From an uncultured Bacteroidia bacterium (GTDB lineage Bacteria; Bacteroidota; Bacteroidia; Bacteroidales; ML635J-15), in contig CADCCZ010000001.1 in the NCBI GenBank assembly GCA_902800045.1, positions 186,001-250,000 on the forward strand: DNA of 64,000 bases, given 5' to 3'. The notes beneath the pieces are model-generated. The model saw only the letters and a list, made by a program, of their open reading frames with translations, was not told where the DNA came from and did no database searches. Positions within the stretch are counted from its first letter, which is position 1, and every line of letters begins with the position of its first letter. A program made the position numbers and the translations under genes. Below, piece by piece: positions 1 to 8,416 of the stretch.

Positions 1-564
1 GAGGTAATAATTGCTCCCGACTTTACAAAGGAGGCTCTCGAAGTGCTCGAGCAGAAGAAAAACCGTATTATCCTTGTCCAGAAGCACAACAATGTTTCGA
101 AGCATGTTTTGCGTACAGCAATAAATGGCGTTTTGGTGCAGGAAAGAGATACTCGTATCGAAGGCATGGACGACTTGAAATATGTTACCAACGAAAAGCC
201 TACCGATGCTCAGATTCAGGATTTGTTCTTTGCCAACAAGGTTGTAAAAGCTACTAAGTCCAATGCAATTGTATTGGTTAAAAATGCGCAGCTTCTTGCT
301 AGCGGAACCGGTCAGACTTCACGTGTCGATGCTTTGAAGCAGGCTATAGAAAAAGCCAAGAGCTTCGGCTTTGAACTCGAAGGTGCTGTAATGGCTTCTG
401 ATGCTTTCTTCCCATTTGCCGATTCTATCGAAATCGCATACAAGGAAGGTATTTCGGCAGTTATTCAGCCTGGTGGTTCTATCCGCGACGAGGATACGAT
501 AAACTACTGCAACGAAAACAAGATTCCGATGGTATTTACAGGAATCAGACATTTTAGACATTAA
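1..564 (+). CDS. purH: PurH C-terminal part (partial at window start)
   Basis: Bifunctional AICAR formyltransferase/IMP cyclohydrolase, which carries out the last two steps of de novo purine synthesis in the cytosol. The reading frame is open from base 1, so the 5' part lies outside the window; what remains is the C-terminal end of the formyltransferase domain. The terminal segment is diagnostic: [16 protein letters not shown], then [13 protein letters not shown], then the invariant end [12 protein letters not shown] at 43 is only an internal codon, since frame 1 codes continuously upstream of it ([16 protein letters not shown]). The gene is followed after 22 bases by panB, which suggests co-transcription. 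Confidence 0.95.
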   Translation, partial: EVIIAPDFTKEALEVLEQKKNRIILVQKHNNVSKHVLRTAINGVLVQERDTRIEGMDDLKYVTNEKPTDAQIQDLFFANKVVKATKSNAIVLVKNAQLLASGTGQTSRVDALKQAIEKAKSFGFELEGAVMASDAFFPFADSIEIAYKEGISAVIQPGGSIRDEDTINYCNENKIPMVFTGIRHFRH

Positions 565-586
565 ATCGAATATTAAACATACCATT

Positions 587-1399
587 ATGTCGGTACATAA
601 GGAAATAAAGAAGGTTACCACCCACATTCTTCAGGAAATGAAGAACCGTGGTGAAAAGATTTCGATGCTTACTGCCTACGACTACAGTATGGCAAAAATT
701 ATCGACAAGGCTGGCATTGATGTCATCCTTGTCGGTGATTCGGCATCGAATGTTATGGCTGGCTACGAAACGACTTTGCCGATAACTCTCGACGAGATGA
801 TTTACCATGCCAAAAGCGTTGTTCGTGCTGTCGACAGGGCTTTGGTTGTTGTCGATTTGCCGTTTGGAACTTACCAGAGCAATTCAAAGGAGGCTTTGTC
901 GTCGGCAATACGCATCATGAAGGAAACTGGTGCTGGAGCTGTGAAACTCGAAGGCGGATTGGAGTCGGAAGAATCGATAAAGAGAATCCTCTCGGCTGGA
1001 ATCCCGATAATGGGACATCTGGGACTAACCCCACAGAGTATAAACAAGTTTGGAACATACGCTGTACGTGCAAGGGATGACGAGGAGGCTTCGCGTCTGG
1101 TCGAAGATGCTTATCTGTTGCAGGAACTTGGCTGCTTTGCGATTGTCCTTGAGAAAATTCCGGCAAGCCTTACTTCGCGCATTGTTTCCGAAATAAAAAT
1201 TCCGATTATTGGCATTGGTGCAGGTGCTGCCGACGGTCAGGTGCTTGTAATGCACGATATGCTGGGAATTACGCAGGAATTTTCACCGCGTTTTCTTCGC
1301 CGCTATGCCGACCTCGATGCTGTGATAACAGGTGCTGTAACAAATTACATCAGCGATGTGAAGTCGGGAGATTTCCCCAACGAGCAGGAACAGTACTGA
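587..1399 (+). CDS. panB: 3-methyl-2-oxobutanoate hydroxymethyltransferase PanB
   Basis: Transfers a hydroxymethyl group from methylene-THF to ketoisovalerate to give ketopantoate, the first committed step of pantothenate/CoA synthesis. The 270-residue length is normal for the family. The N-terminal signature [20 protein letters not shown] followed by [20 protein letters not shown] is the metal- and substrate-binding start of the PanB TIM barrel. The segment [20 protein letters not shown] is typical of its end. The ATG at 587 lies 22 bases after purH and the RluA-type gene follows after 16 bases, so it is probably in one operon. panC and panD lie about 20 kb away on the other strand. Confidence 0.97.
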   Translation: MSVHKEIKKVTTHILQEMKNRGEKISMLTAYDYSMAKIIDKAGIDVILVGDSASNVMAGYETTLPITLDEMIYHAKSVVRAVDRALVVVDLPFGTYQSNSKEALSSAIRIMKETGAGAVKLEGGLESEESIKRILSAGIPIMGHLGLTPQSINKFGTYAVRARDDEEASRLVEDAYLLQELGCFAIVLEKIPASLTSRIVSEIKIPIIGIGAGAADGQVLVMHDMLGITQEFSPRFLRRYADLDAVITGAVTNYISDVKSGDFPNEQEQY

Positions 1400-1415
1400 C
1401 AAATTTTGTCGCATC

Positions 1416-2111
1416 ATGGCAGAAATTCGAAATACAAGTCCGCAGACGGTTGATATTCTTTACGAAGACAACCATATTATTGCCGTAAATAAGCAGGCAG
1501 GGCAGATTGTGCAGGGCGACAACACTGGCGACAAGCCTTTGTCCGAAATACTGAAATCATACATTAAGGAGCGCGACCATAAACCCGGAAATGTTTTCCT
1601 TGGAGTGCCGCATCGTATCGACAGACCAGTGAGCGGTGTGGTGTTGTTTGCAAAGACAAGCAAGGCGTTGACGCGACTTAGCGAACTCTTCCGTACAAAG
1701 GATGCCCATAAGACTTATCTTGCAGTTGTCGGCAACAAACCACCTAAGGATAGTGATACGCTTGTGGACTACATTTACCGCAATGTCAAGCAGAACAAGT
1801 CGTATGTGGTTGACGAAAAGCATCCAGATGCCAAGCGGTCTAGCCTTTCGTACAAGGTTGTTGGGCATTCAGAAAGATATTATCTTCTTGAAATAGACTT
1901 GCATACGGGACGACATCACCAGATTCGCTGCCAGTTGGCAAACATGGGGTGTCCTATTCGTGGAGACTTGAAATACGGTTATCCGCGCTCGAATAAAAAC
2001 GGAGGAATCAATCTTCATGCGGCAAGAATAACATTTACCCATCCAGTGAAAAAGGAGGAGATTGTGATAGAAGCTCCGTTTCCAGATGAGAAGATTTGGA
2101 AGATATTTTAG
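1416..2111 (+). CDS. RluA-family RNA pseudouridine synthase
   Basis: Isomerises uridine to pseudouridine in rRNA or tRNA. This is a 231-residue stand-alone catalytic domain without an S4 domain. It begins with the family's DILYEDNHIIAVNKQAGQIV, carries the catalytic motif HRIDRPVSGVVLFAKTSKAL (the Asp of HRxDR is the nucleophile) and the later LDLHTGRHHQIR-like motif, seen here as EIDLHTGRHHQIRCQLA. The short length without S4 fits the small RluA/RluC-like enzymes common in Bacteroidota; the target base cannot be deduced. It lies between panB and the ABC-F gene with gaps of 16 and 3 bases, so it is probably translated from the same transcript. Confidence 0.92.
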   Translation: MAEIRNTSPQTVDILYEDNHIIAVNKQAGQIVQGDNTGDKPLSEILKSYIKERDHKPGNVFLGVPHRIDRPVSGVVLFAKTSKALTRLSELFRTKDAHKTYLAVVGNKPPKDSDTLVDYIYRNVKQNKSYVVDEKHPDAKRSSLSYKVVGHSERYYLLEIDLHTGRHHQIRCQLANMGCPIRGDLKYGYPRSNKNGGINLHAARITFTHPVKKEEIVIEAPFPDEKIWKIF

Positions 2112-2114
2112 GCA

Positions 2115-3998
2115 ATGGAAAGTTTACTTCAGGCAGAAAACATTAGCAAGCGGTACGGCGACAAACTGCTGTTCGAGAACATCAGCCTTAGCATTGGCGA
2201 GGGGCAGAAAATAGCTCTTGTCGCCAAGAACGGCACGGGAAAAACCTCGTTGCTGAACATACTTGCTGGCGTCGATTCTCCTGATAGTGGAAGCCTTAGC
2301 CGTCGGCGCGATGTGCGAATCGGCTATCTTCCGCAGGAAATTGACATGAATCCAGACCGCACTGTGCTTGATGCCGTATTTGTGCTTGAAAACGAAATCA
2401 CTCAGACTATCCGCCAGTACAACGACTGTCTTTATTCCGAATCGCACGAGGTTCTGCCGTCGCTGCTCGACAAGATGGACGCCCTAAATGCTTGGGACTA
2501 CGAATCGCGCATCAAACAAATTCTTGGCAAACTCGACATCCACGACCTCGACAAGAAAATCGGTACTCTCAGTGGCGGTCAGAAAAAGCGCGTGGCGCTT
2601 GCAGGACTGCTTATTTGCGAGCCTCAGCTGCTAATCCTTGATGAGCCGACTAACCAGCTGGACTTGAATGTGATAGAATGGCTCGAGGATTACCTTTCTG
2701 TTGCCAATATTACAATATTTATGGTAACGCACGACCGCTATTTCCTCGACCGAATCTGTGACACAATAATCGAGATGGATGGCGGTAACATATATTCATA
2801 TTCAGGAAATTACACCTATTATGTTGAAAAGCGTGCCGAGCGTATCGAGAATTTGCAGGCCAACATCGAGCGGGCGCAAAACCTAATGCGAACTGAGCAG
2901 GAGTGGATTCGCCGTATGCCGAAGGCGCGTTCTCACAAGGCAAAATACCGCATCGACGAGTTCGAGAACCTGAAGGCTCGGGCTTCGCAGCGAATTGACA
3001 ACCGAAAACTTGAACTCGATGTTGCAAACCAGCGCCTTGGAAAGAAAATCATTGATATCTATAATGTGTCGAAATCGTTTGGTAACCAAAAGATTATCAG
3101 TGAATTTTCGTACAAGGTGTCGCGTGGCGAGAAAATTGGAATTGTCGGTCGCAACGGAGTGGGGAAGACGACTTTCCTGAACTTGATTACAGGGAATCTT
3201 GCTCCCGACAGCGGTCATATTGAAATCGGACAGACGGTGAAATTTGCCTACTACACTCAGGAAGGCATTGCTTTCAACGACGATGACAAGCCCATCGACA
3301 TTGTCCGCAAGATTTCCGATGATGTGAAGTTGCGCGACGGCAAGAGTTTCTCGGCATCGGGACTGCTCAACTACTTTATGTTCACAGGCGATATGCAGCA
3401 TACGCTTGTGCGCAAGCTCAGCGGTGGCGAAAAACGCAGGTTGTATCTTTGCACGGTGCTAATCCAGCAGCCCAATGTGCTGATAATGGACGAGCCTACC
3501 AACGACTTGGACATCACAACCTTGCAGGTGTTGGAAGAATATCTCACGATGATTGACGCAACGGTCATAATTGTTTCGCACGACCGTTTCTTTATGGACA
3601 AGATTGTTGACCATCTGTTTGTGTTCGAAGGCGATGGTAAGATTTCTGATTTTCCGGGAAATTATACGCAGTTCCGTGATTCTGATGCTTACATAAGATA
3701 TTTGGGACCTACGCAACCTAAGGAGGAAAAGCCTGCAAAAGAAGCGAATGCAGAGCCTCGAAAGCCAGTAAATGCACCCAAGAAGAAACTTTCGTACAAG
3801 GACCAGCGCGAATACGATATGCTTGAGAAGGAAATAGAGGAACTGAACGCCAAGCGCGTAGCGATGGAGGAGGAGTTGAACTCTGGTCGATTATCTCCGT
3901 TTGAGATTGCTGCAAGGTCGGCGGAGTATTCGCAGCTTATCGATAGCATAGACGCTAAGGAGATGCGCTGGCTCGAACTTGCCGAGATGGTTGAGTGA
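2115..3998 (+). CDS. ABC-F family ATPase (Uup/EttA type)
   Basis: Soluble duplicated ABC ATPase of the ABC-F class, whose members act on the ribosome rather than in membranes. Domain 1 has Walker A KNGTGKTSLL, signature LSGGQKKRVALAG and Walker B LLILDEPTNQLD. An interdomain linker rich in Arg/Lys (about residues 240-310) corresponds to the P-site tRNA interaction motif. Domain 2 has GRNGVGKTTFL, LSGGEKRRLYL and LIMDEPTNDLD. A charged C-terminal extension (about residues 535-627) with coiled-coil character resembles the Uup C-terminal domain. No transmembrane segment is visible. The start lies 3 bases after the pseudouridine synthase stop. The stop converges with the BspA-like gene 8 bases away. 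Confidence 0.95.
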   Translation: MESLLQAENISKRYGDKLLFENISLSIGEGQKIALVAKNGTGKTSLLNILAGVDSPDSGSLSRRRDVRIGYLPQEIDMNPDRTVLDAVFVLENEITQTIRQYNDCLYSESHEVLPSLLDKMDALNAWDYESRIKQILGKLDIHDLDKKIGTLSGGQKKRVALAGLLICEPQLLILDEPTNQLDLNVIEWLEDYLSVANITIFMVTHDRYFLDRICDTIIEMDGGNIYSYSGNYTYYVEKRAERIENLQANIERAQNLMRTEQEWIRRMPKARSHKAKYRIDEFENLKARASQRIDNRKLELDVANQRLGKKIIDIYNVSKSFGNQKIISEFSYKVSRGEKIGIVGRNGVGKTTFLNLITGNLAPDSGHIEIGQTVKFAYYTQEGIAFNDDDKPIDIVRKISDDVKLRDGKSFSASGLLNYFMFTGDMQHTLVRKLSGGEKRRLYLCTVLIQQPNVLIMDEPTNDLDITTLQVLEEYLTMIDATVIIVSHDRFFMDKIVDHLFVFEGDGKISDFPGNYTQFRDSDAYIRYLGPTQPKEEKPAKEANAEPRKPVNAPKKKLSYKDQREYDMLEKEIEELNAKRVAMEEELNSGRLSPFEIAARSAEYSQLIDSIDAKEMRWLELAEMVE

Positions 3999-4006
3999 GA
4001 CTCAGA

Positions 4007-5752
4007 CTATTTTTCTTTCAATATGCTATGATATTCAGAGCCGAGTAGTCTTTTGAATTGTGACATTGTTTCCTTTGGAATATATATAATCTTTAATTTT
4101 GAGCAACCTTCAAATGCATTTTCCTTGATTTCTGTAATAGATTTAGGCAAGGTAATGTATTTTACTCCTGATGCGAGGAACATTCTGCTGTTTATTCTAG
4201 TGATTGAATTTGGGAATACAAAGTTTTCCAATACTTCACATCCAATAAATGCTTCATTTTCAATTGCCTTTAATGAGTTAGGCAGTGTTATGGATTTCAG
4301 TTTTGTACAATACATAAAAGCTCTATTTCCGATTGTTTCAATAGAATTTGACATTGTAACATTTTCCAGTTCGTAGCATTCAGCAAATGCAAACGGGTCT
4401 ATTTTTGTTACGCTGTTTGGGAGAGTTATAGATTTTATGTTTCCGGCATAATGGAATGCTCTTTGGGCGATAGTCTTGATTCCTTCGGGGATGGAGTATT
4501 CTGTTGCATAGTTGTTTGGAAAATATGCAAATAAGTGGCTGGAATGTACTGGTTCTGAAATGCCAGATTCGTAAAATGCTTGTATTCCTACAGTTTCTAC
4601 CGAGTTGGGAAGTTCGATATATGAAAGCATTTTGCATTCGTAGAATGCCTTGTCGCCAATTTCTTTTATTGAATTTGATAGTGTCGCATATCTCAATTCT
4701 TCGCAGTTCATGAATGAGAAAGCTGGCGCCACTGTAACTTTTTCACCGAAGTTTACTGATATGAGCGACATGCATTGTGAAAATGCTGGAAAATCCTTGT
4801 TCATTTTGCAATTGATTGCATTGAAATTTACGACTGCCAGTTTCTTGTTCCTATTAAATGCTGAAGCTCCGATTTCATTGACAGATTCTGGGATTGTTAC
4901 AGAAGATAGTTCGCAGTTGTAAAATGCCGAATCTTCTATTGTCGTTATTGAGTTCGGAATATCAATTTTCTGTATGGGAATGTTGGCGAAAGCTGTTTTC
5001 CCAATGCTTGTTATTCCGTTTGGAATAGTTGAATTGCTGCAGCCTCTTATGATTTTGTTTTCTGCTGTAAGAACAATCGAGTTGCAGTTGTTTCTGCTGT
5101 CGTAGGTTTTGTTTCCTTCGGAAATGATAATGTTAGCCAGTTTATCACAGTTGTTAAACGATGTGGTATATATTGTTTTTACAGATGCAGGAATTGTTAT
5201 TGCAGTCATTTCCTTGCAGTTGGCGAAAGCATATTCCAATATGGCTTCTGTTCCTTCGCTAATTTTGTATTCGGTCATGCTGGCAGGGTAGTATATAAGG
5301 TTTTTCCCTGTGTAGATAGGCATTGCTATGGCTGTACCATCGAATGCGTTTTCTCCGCAATGCTCTATTGTCCCACCGAATTTTATAGATTTTAGTGCGG
5401 AACAATCCTTGAAGGCATCCTTTTTTATTGTTTTTACAGTCTGCGGGATTGTTACCGAAGTCAGTGTGCTTATGTTTGCAAAAGCGCCTGCATTGATTAC
5501 CGTTACTGCATATTCGGTTTTACGATATGTAATGGTTGCAGGGATTTCTAGTTTCTTGATATTCTCTGTATCTCCTTTTATGCCGTTTACTTTTACTGTA
5601 TATGGATTCTCGTTTGATGTTATGGTATATTTTAAGTATTGACCAGTCTTACATTTCATAGTGAAGTTGGGATCGTTCAGGCTGTGTACTTCGGCTTGTG
5701 CCATTGTCATTGTGCACAAGGCTATAAATGCGAACAATATTGCTATTCTTTT
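4007..5752 (-). CDS. BspA-like leucine-rich repeat surface protein
   Basis: A 581-residue exported protein made almost entirely of BspA-type (LRR_5) leucine-rich repeats of about 23 residues with the pattern I..(A)F..C..L..(I/V)..P.S(V/I)..I. The first residues, MKRIAILFAFIALCTMTMAQA, form a signal peptide, so I place the start at 5752 rather than at the upstream in-frame ATG at 5776, which falls inside the -7 box at 5774-5781. Such proteins are typically cell-surface binding or adhesion proteins in Bacteroidota. No T9SS sorting domain or lipobox is seen, so the anchoring mode is unclear. rnhB ends 42 bases upstream, but the gene appears to have its own promoter. Confidence 0.9.
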   Translation of the reverse strand, partial: KRIAILFAFIALCTMTMAQAEVHSLNDPNFTMKCKTGQYLKYTITSNENPYTVKVNGIKGDTENIKKLEIPATITYRKTEYAVTVINAGAFANISTLTSVTIPQTVKTIKKDAFKDCSALKSIKFGGTIEHCGENAFDGTAIAMPIYTGKNLIYYPASMTEYKISEGTEAILEYAFANCKEMTAITIPASVKTIYTTSFNNCDKLANIIISEGNKTYDSRNNCNSIVLTAENKIIRGCSNSTIPNGITSIGKTAFANIPIQKIDIPNSITTIEDSAFYNCELSSVTIPESVNEIGASAFNRNKKLAVVNFNAINCKMNKDFPAFSQCMSLISVNFGEKVTVAPAFSFMNCEELRYATLSNSIKEIGDKAFYECKMLSYIELPNSVETVGIQAFYESGISEPVHSSHLFAYFPNNYATEYSIPEGIKTIAQRAFHYAGNIKSITLPNSVTKIDPFAFAECYELENVTMSNSIETIGNRAFMYCTKLKSITLPNSLKAIENEAFIGCEVLENFVFPNSITRINSRMFLASGVKYITLPKSITEIKENAFEGCSKLKIIYIPKETMSQFKRLLGSEYHSILKEK

Positions 5753-5773
5753 CATAATCATGATATTTTTATG

Positions 5774-5781
5774 CAAATATA
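5774..5781 (-). promoter_or_regulatory. Bacteroidota -7 box (TATATTTG) for the BspA-like gene
   Basis: Reads TATATTTG on the - strand, an exact match to TAnnTTTG, 21 bases upstream of the chosen ATG. It supports the shorter start for the BspA-like gene and independent transcription from rnhB. No clear -33 TTTG was identified. Confidence 0.55.
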
Positions 5782-5794
5782 ATCTTTATTTTGA

Positions 5795-6394
5795 TTACTG
5801 GAATAATGATAATTGAGAATCTAATAGTCTGTACGACATTCGGTGATACTTTGTAGGTCCGTATTTTTCGATTGCAGCCCGGTGGGCTTTTGTCGGGTAA
5901 CCTTTGTTTTGTTCCCAGTGATATTCGGGGAATTCTTTGGCGATTTTGTACATAAACTCATCCCTGTACGTCTTTGCTAGTATTGAGGCCGCAGCTATCG
6001 ACATATATGTGGCATCGCCCTTTATGATGCACTTATGAGGAATTCCGTTGTATGGAATGAACTTGTTTCCGTCGATAAGAAGCAGTTGTGGTCTGATTTT
6101 CAGTCCATCAACCGCCTTGTGCATCGATAGTAATGAGGCTTTTAGGATGTTAATAGCATCGATTTCGTTGTTATCCATAGAGGCTACGCAGAACGATATG
6201 GCATCGTGTTCTATTTCAAGCCTTAGTTCGTCTCTTTTTTTTTCAGATAGCTGCTTCGAATCGTTAAGCTTTTCGTTTGTGTAGTCGGGTGGGAGTATAA
6301 CTGCAGCTGCGTATACAGGACCAGCAAGGCAACCGCGCCCTGCTTCGTCGCAGCCAGACTCTATGGTGTTTTCTTGGAAATATTGTTTTAGCAT
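5795..6394 (-). CDS. rnhB: Ribonuclease HII
   Basis: Cleaves RNA in RNA/DNA hybrids and at single ribonucleotides in DNA. The 199 residues begin MLKQYFQENTIESGCDEAGR; the family signature GCDEAGRGCLAGPVYAAAVI carries the first catalytic Asp-Glu pair, and LLIDGNKFIP supplies a later catalytic Asp. Other landmarks are the SIAAASILAKTYRD helix and HxGY-like ending (EQNKGYPTKAHRAAI). An upstream in-frame ATG at 6454 would overlap the glycosyltransferase gene by 55 bases and adds no conserved sequence, so the start at 6394 is preferred; it lies 5 bases after that gene. It is probably the third gene of a kdsB-GT4-rnhB transcript. Confidence 0.95.
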   Translation of the reverse strand: MLKQYFQENTIESGCDEAGRGCLAGPVYAAAVILPPDYTNEKLNDSKQLSEKKRDELRLEIEHDAISFCVASMDNNEIDAINILKASLLSMHKAVDGLKIRPQLLLIDGNKFIPYNGIPHKCIIKGDATYMSIAAASILAKTYRDEFMYKIAKEFPEYHWEQNKGYPTKAHRAAIEKYGPTKYHRMSYRLLDSQLSLFQ

Positions 6395-6399
6395 GCGAT

Positions 6400-7524
6400 T
6401 TATTTTATTGCAGTTTCTATGCACGACCAAAGCCTTTCGGCGGTAAGCTGCCACGAGAATTTTGTGCGCTGTATCTTGCCTTTTTCAATAAGCGACAGCC
6501 GTAGTTCTTCGTTTGTGCATAAAGTGTACATCTTTTGGGCGACTTCGTTGCTGTCGGCGCCATTGCATATAAGTGCAGCTTCTCCGACTACTTCGGGAAG
6601 CGAACTGTTGTTTCCGCATATTATTGCGGTTTCGGCGTACATTGCTTCGAGAAGAGGTATGCCAAAGCCTTCGAAATGAGGAATGTAAGTCAGGCATTCG
6701 GCTGCTGCGACAAGTTTGCACAAATCATCTGTTTCTTGCCTACCAGTAAATACAACACTGTCCTTATGTTTCATTTCGTTGTAAACCTTCTCTATGGCTT
6801 CGGTCTTGTGCAGCGAACCACCGACTATTATCAAGTTCATGTCGATGTCATATTTATCCTTGAATATTTCAAAGGCACGCAAAAGTCCATCTACATTCTT
6901 GCGAGGACTAAGAGCGCCTACAAATACGAAATATTTTTTTCCGTTGCTATATTTTCTGCGAACATCTTCCTTTTCCGTTTCAGTAAGGGGTTTGTAACTG
7001 CTGTTTGCTCCGTTGTAGCATACTGTTACTTTTGCTTTTGGAATGTTATATGTGTTGCGGATGTCGTTTTTCGAGAATTCCGATACTGTGCCTATATGGT
7101 GGGCCTTATGTGCGAATTTGACGAAGTACTTGTTGTAGTACCAGCTTGTTAGACGTGGTAGCTGTTCTGGGTTGTGTACGAAGTTGATGTCGTGTATTAC
7201 ATCAATTTGCGGAATATCTGTCCTAAGCGAAATATATCCGTCGGTTGACAAGAAAACGTCGGCACCGATTTTTTTCAGTAGTCTAGGTATTCGGTATTCG
7301 AACCATAATATCCAAAGAAACGGATGTCTGGTAGGTGGGCGAAGGATAATCGGTGTAATGTTGTCAGAGAAGATAAAGTCCTTGTCATATTCCCTGTCGA
7401 AAATGAAAAAGAACTGGTGTTCGGGATGTTGGGTGGTTACACGCTTGAGGGTTTCGTATGTAAACCATCCGATACCTTCGAGTTTGCCTTTTAGCAGGAG
7501 TCGTGTGTTGACAGCAATTTTCAT
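6400..7524 (-). CDS. GT4-family glycosyltransferase
   Basis: A 374-residue GT-B fold glycosyltransferase, probably cytosolic or peripheral at the inner membrane. The N-terminal half opens MKIAVNTRLLLKGKLEGIGW, a glycine-rich acceptor-side loop. The C-terminal half contains FVGALSPRKNVDGLLRAF and the nucleotide-sugar binding E-x7-E region HFEGFGIPLLEAMYAETAII, both standard for GT4. The donor and acceptor cannot be read from sequence. It starts 1 base after kdsB ends, so a role in LPS core or O-antigen assembly is a reasonable inference, but only from neighbourhood. Confidence 0.9.
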   Translation of the reverse strand: MKIAVNTRLLLKGKLEGIGWFTYETLKRVTTQHPEHQFFFIFDREYDKDFIFSDNITPIILRPPTRHPFLWILWFEYRIPRLLKKIGADVFLSTDGYISLRTDIPQIDVIHDINFVHNPEQLPRLTSWYYNKYFVKFAHKAHHIGTVSEFSKNDIRNTYNIPKAKVTVCYNGANSSYKPLTETEKEDVRRKYSNGKKYFVFVGALSPRKNVDGLLRAFEIFKDKYDIDMNLIIVGGSLHKTEAIEKVYNEMKHKDSVVFTGRQETDDLCKLVAAAECLTYIPHFEGFGIPLLEAMYAETAIICGNNSSLPEVVGEAALICNGADSNEVAQKMYTLCTNEELRLSLIEKGKIQRTKFSWQLTAERLWSCIETAIK

Positions 7525-7525
7525 C

Positions 7526-8275
7526 CTATAGTAGTCCTATTTCCTTTATTTTTTCAAGGTCTTTAGGAGTGTCGATGCTTATTGTTTCGTGTTCGGTAAA
7601 AGCAACTTTTATTTTGTACCCGTTTTCGAGCCATCTTAGCTGTTCGAGGCTTTCTGCAAGTTCGAGAGGGGTTTGTTTCAGCTTTGTGAGTTCAAGAAGA
7701 ATATCCTTTCTATAGCCATAAAGTCCGATGTGCTTGTAGTATAAATGCTTTGTAATCCAAGTGCTTTCCTTGTGTCCACGGAGATATGGTATTGGGGAAC
7801 GGCTGAAGTATATAGCTTCGTTGTCAGTCGAGATTACAACTTTTGGCTTGTTGGGGTTAAAGATGTCATCCTTGTTGTTTATTGGTTTTACCAAAGTTGC
7901 AATCTGTGTACGCTTTTTGTTGAAGCATTTTTTTATTTCGGTCAGCTGTTCTGTCTTGATGAAAGGCTCATCGCCCTGAATGTTTATTACAACGTCAAAT
8001 TCTTTACCTTCGGCTTCTTCCACTTTTAATATGGCTTCGGCACAGCGGTCTGTTCCACTTTTGTGCTTCTTCGAAGTCATTACGTATTTGCCCTTGAAAC
8101 TTTCAATTTCCTTTGCTATACGGTCGTCGTCGGTAGCTACATACACGCAGTCGAATACTTTCGATGCTTGGATGTACACGTTGTGTATCATCGATTTGCC
8201 ATTAATGTTTACCAAAGGTTTCCCAGGAAACCTTGTCGATGCGTACCTTGCGGGAATTATCGCTGCAATATTCAT
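7526..8275 (-). CDS. kdsB: 3-deoxy-manno-octulosonate cytidylyltransferase KdsB
   Basis: Activates Kdo as CMP-Kdo for attachment to lipid A, which indicates a Gram-negative envelope with LPS. The 249 residues match family length. The start IIPARYASTRFPGKPLVNIN is the CTP-binding loop. Other landmarks are VINIQGDEPFI with the metal-binding Asp, YFSRSPIPYLR and the ending EQLRWLENGYKIKV. It is the first gene of a probable kdsB-GT4-rnhB operon with gaps of 1 and 5 bases. A -7 box is at 8295-8302. Confidence 0.97.
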   Translation of the reverse strand: MNIAAIIPARYASTRFPGKPLVNINGKSMIHNVYIQASKVFDCVYVATDDDRIAKEIESFKGKYVMTSKKHKSGTDRCAEAILKVEEAEGKEFDVVINIQGDEPFIKTEQLTEIKKCFNKKRTQIATLVKPINNKDDIFNPNKPKVVISTDNEAIYFSRSPIPYLRGHKESTWITKHLYYKHIGLYGYRKDILLELTKLKQTPLELAESLEQLRWLENGYKIKVAFTEHETISIDTPKDLEKIKEIGLL

Positions 8276-8294
8276 GTTGAATCTGTTTTATTTG

Positions 8295-8302
8295 CAAAAT
8301 TA
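8295..8302 (-). promoter_or_regulatory. -7 box (TAATTTTG) for kdsB
   Basis: TAATTTTG on the - strand matches TAnnTTTG and lies 19 bases before the kdsB ATG in an otherwise AT-rich gap. Confidence 0.5.
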
Positions 8303-8366
8303 AGTTTAATGTTCTTATGCTAAATAAAAAATTAGTTTACTTACCAATAATTAATTGTGCATAAGT

Positions 8367-8403
8367 CAAAAAAAAACGGCTTCGAAAAGAAGCCGTCTTT
8401 TTT
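8367..8403 (-). terminator. Intrinsic terminator after the C10 protease gene
   Basis: An 8-bp stem ACGGCTTC/GAAGCCGT (8376-8396, loop of 5) is flanked by an A run on the left and a T run on the right. On the - strand it follows the C10 protease stop and ends in a long U tract. The flanking runs would allow bidirectional use. Confidence 0.8.
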
Positions 8404-8416
8404 GTTGTAGTTTCAA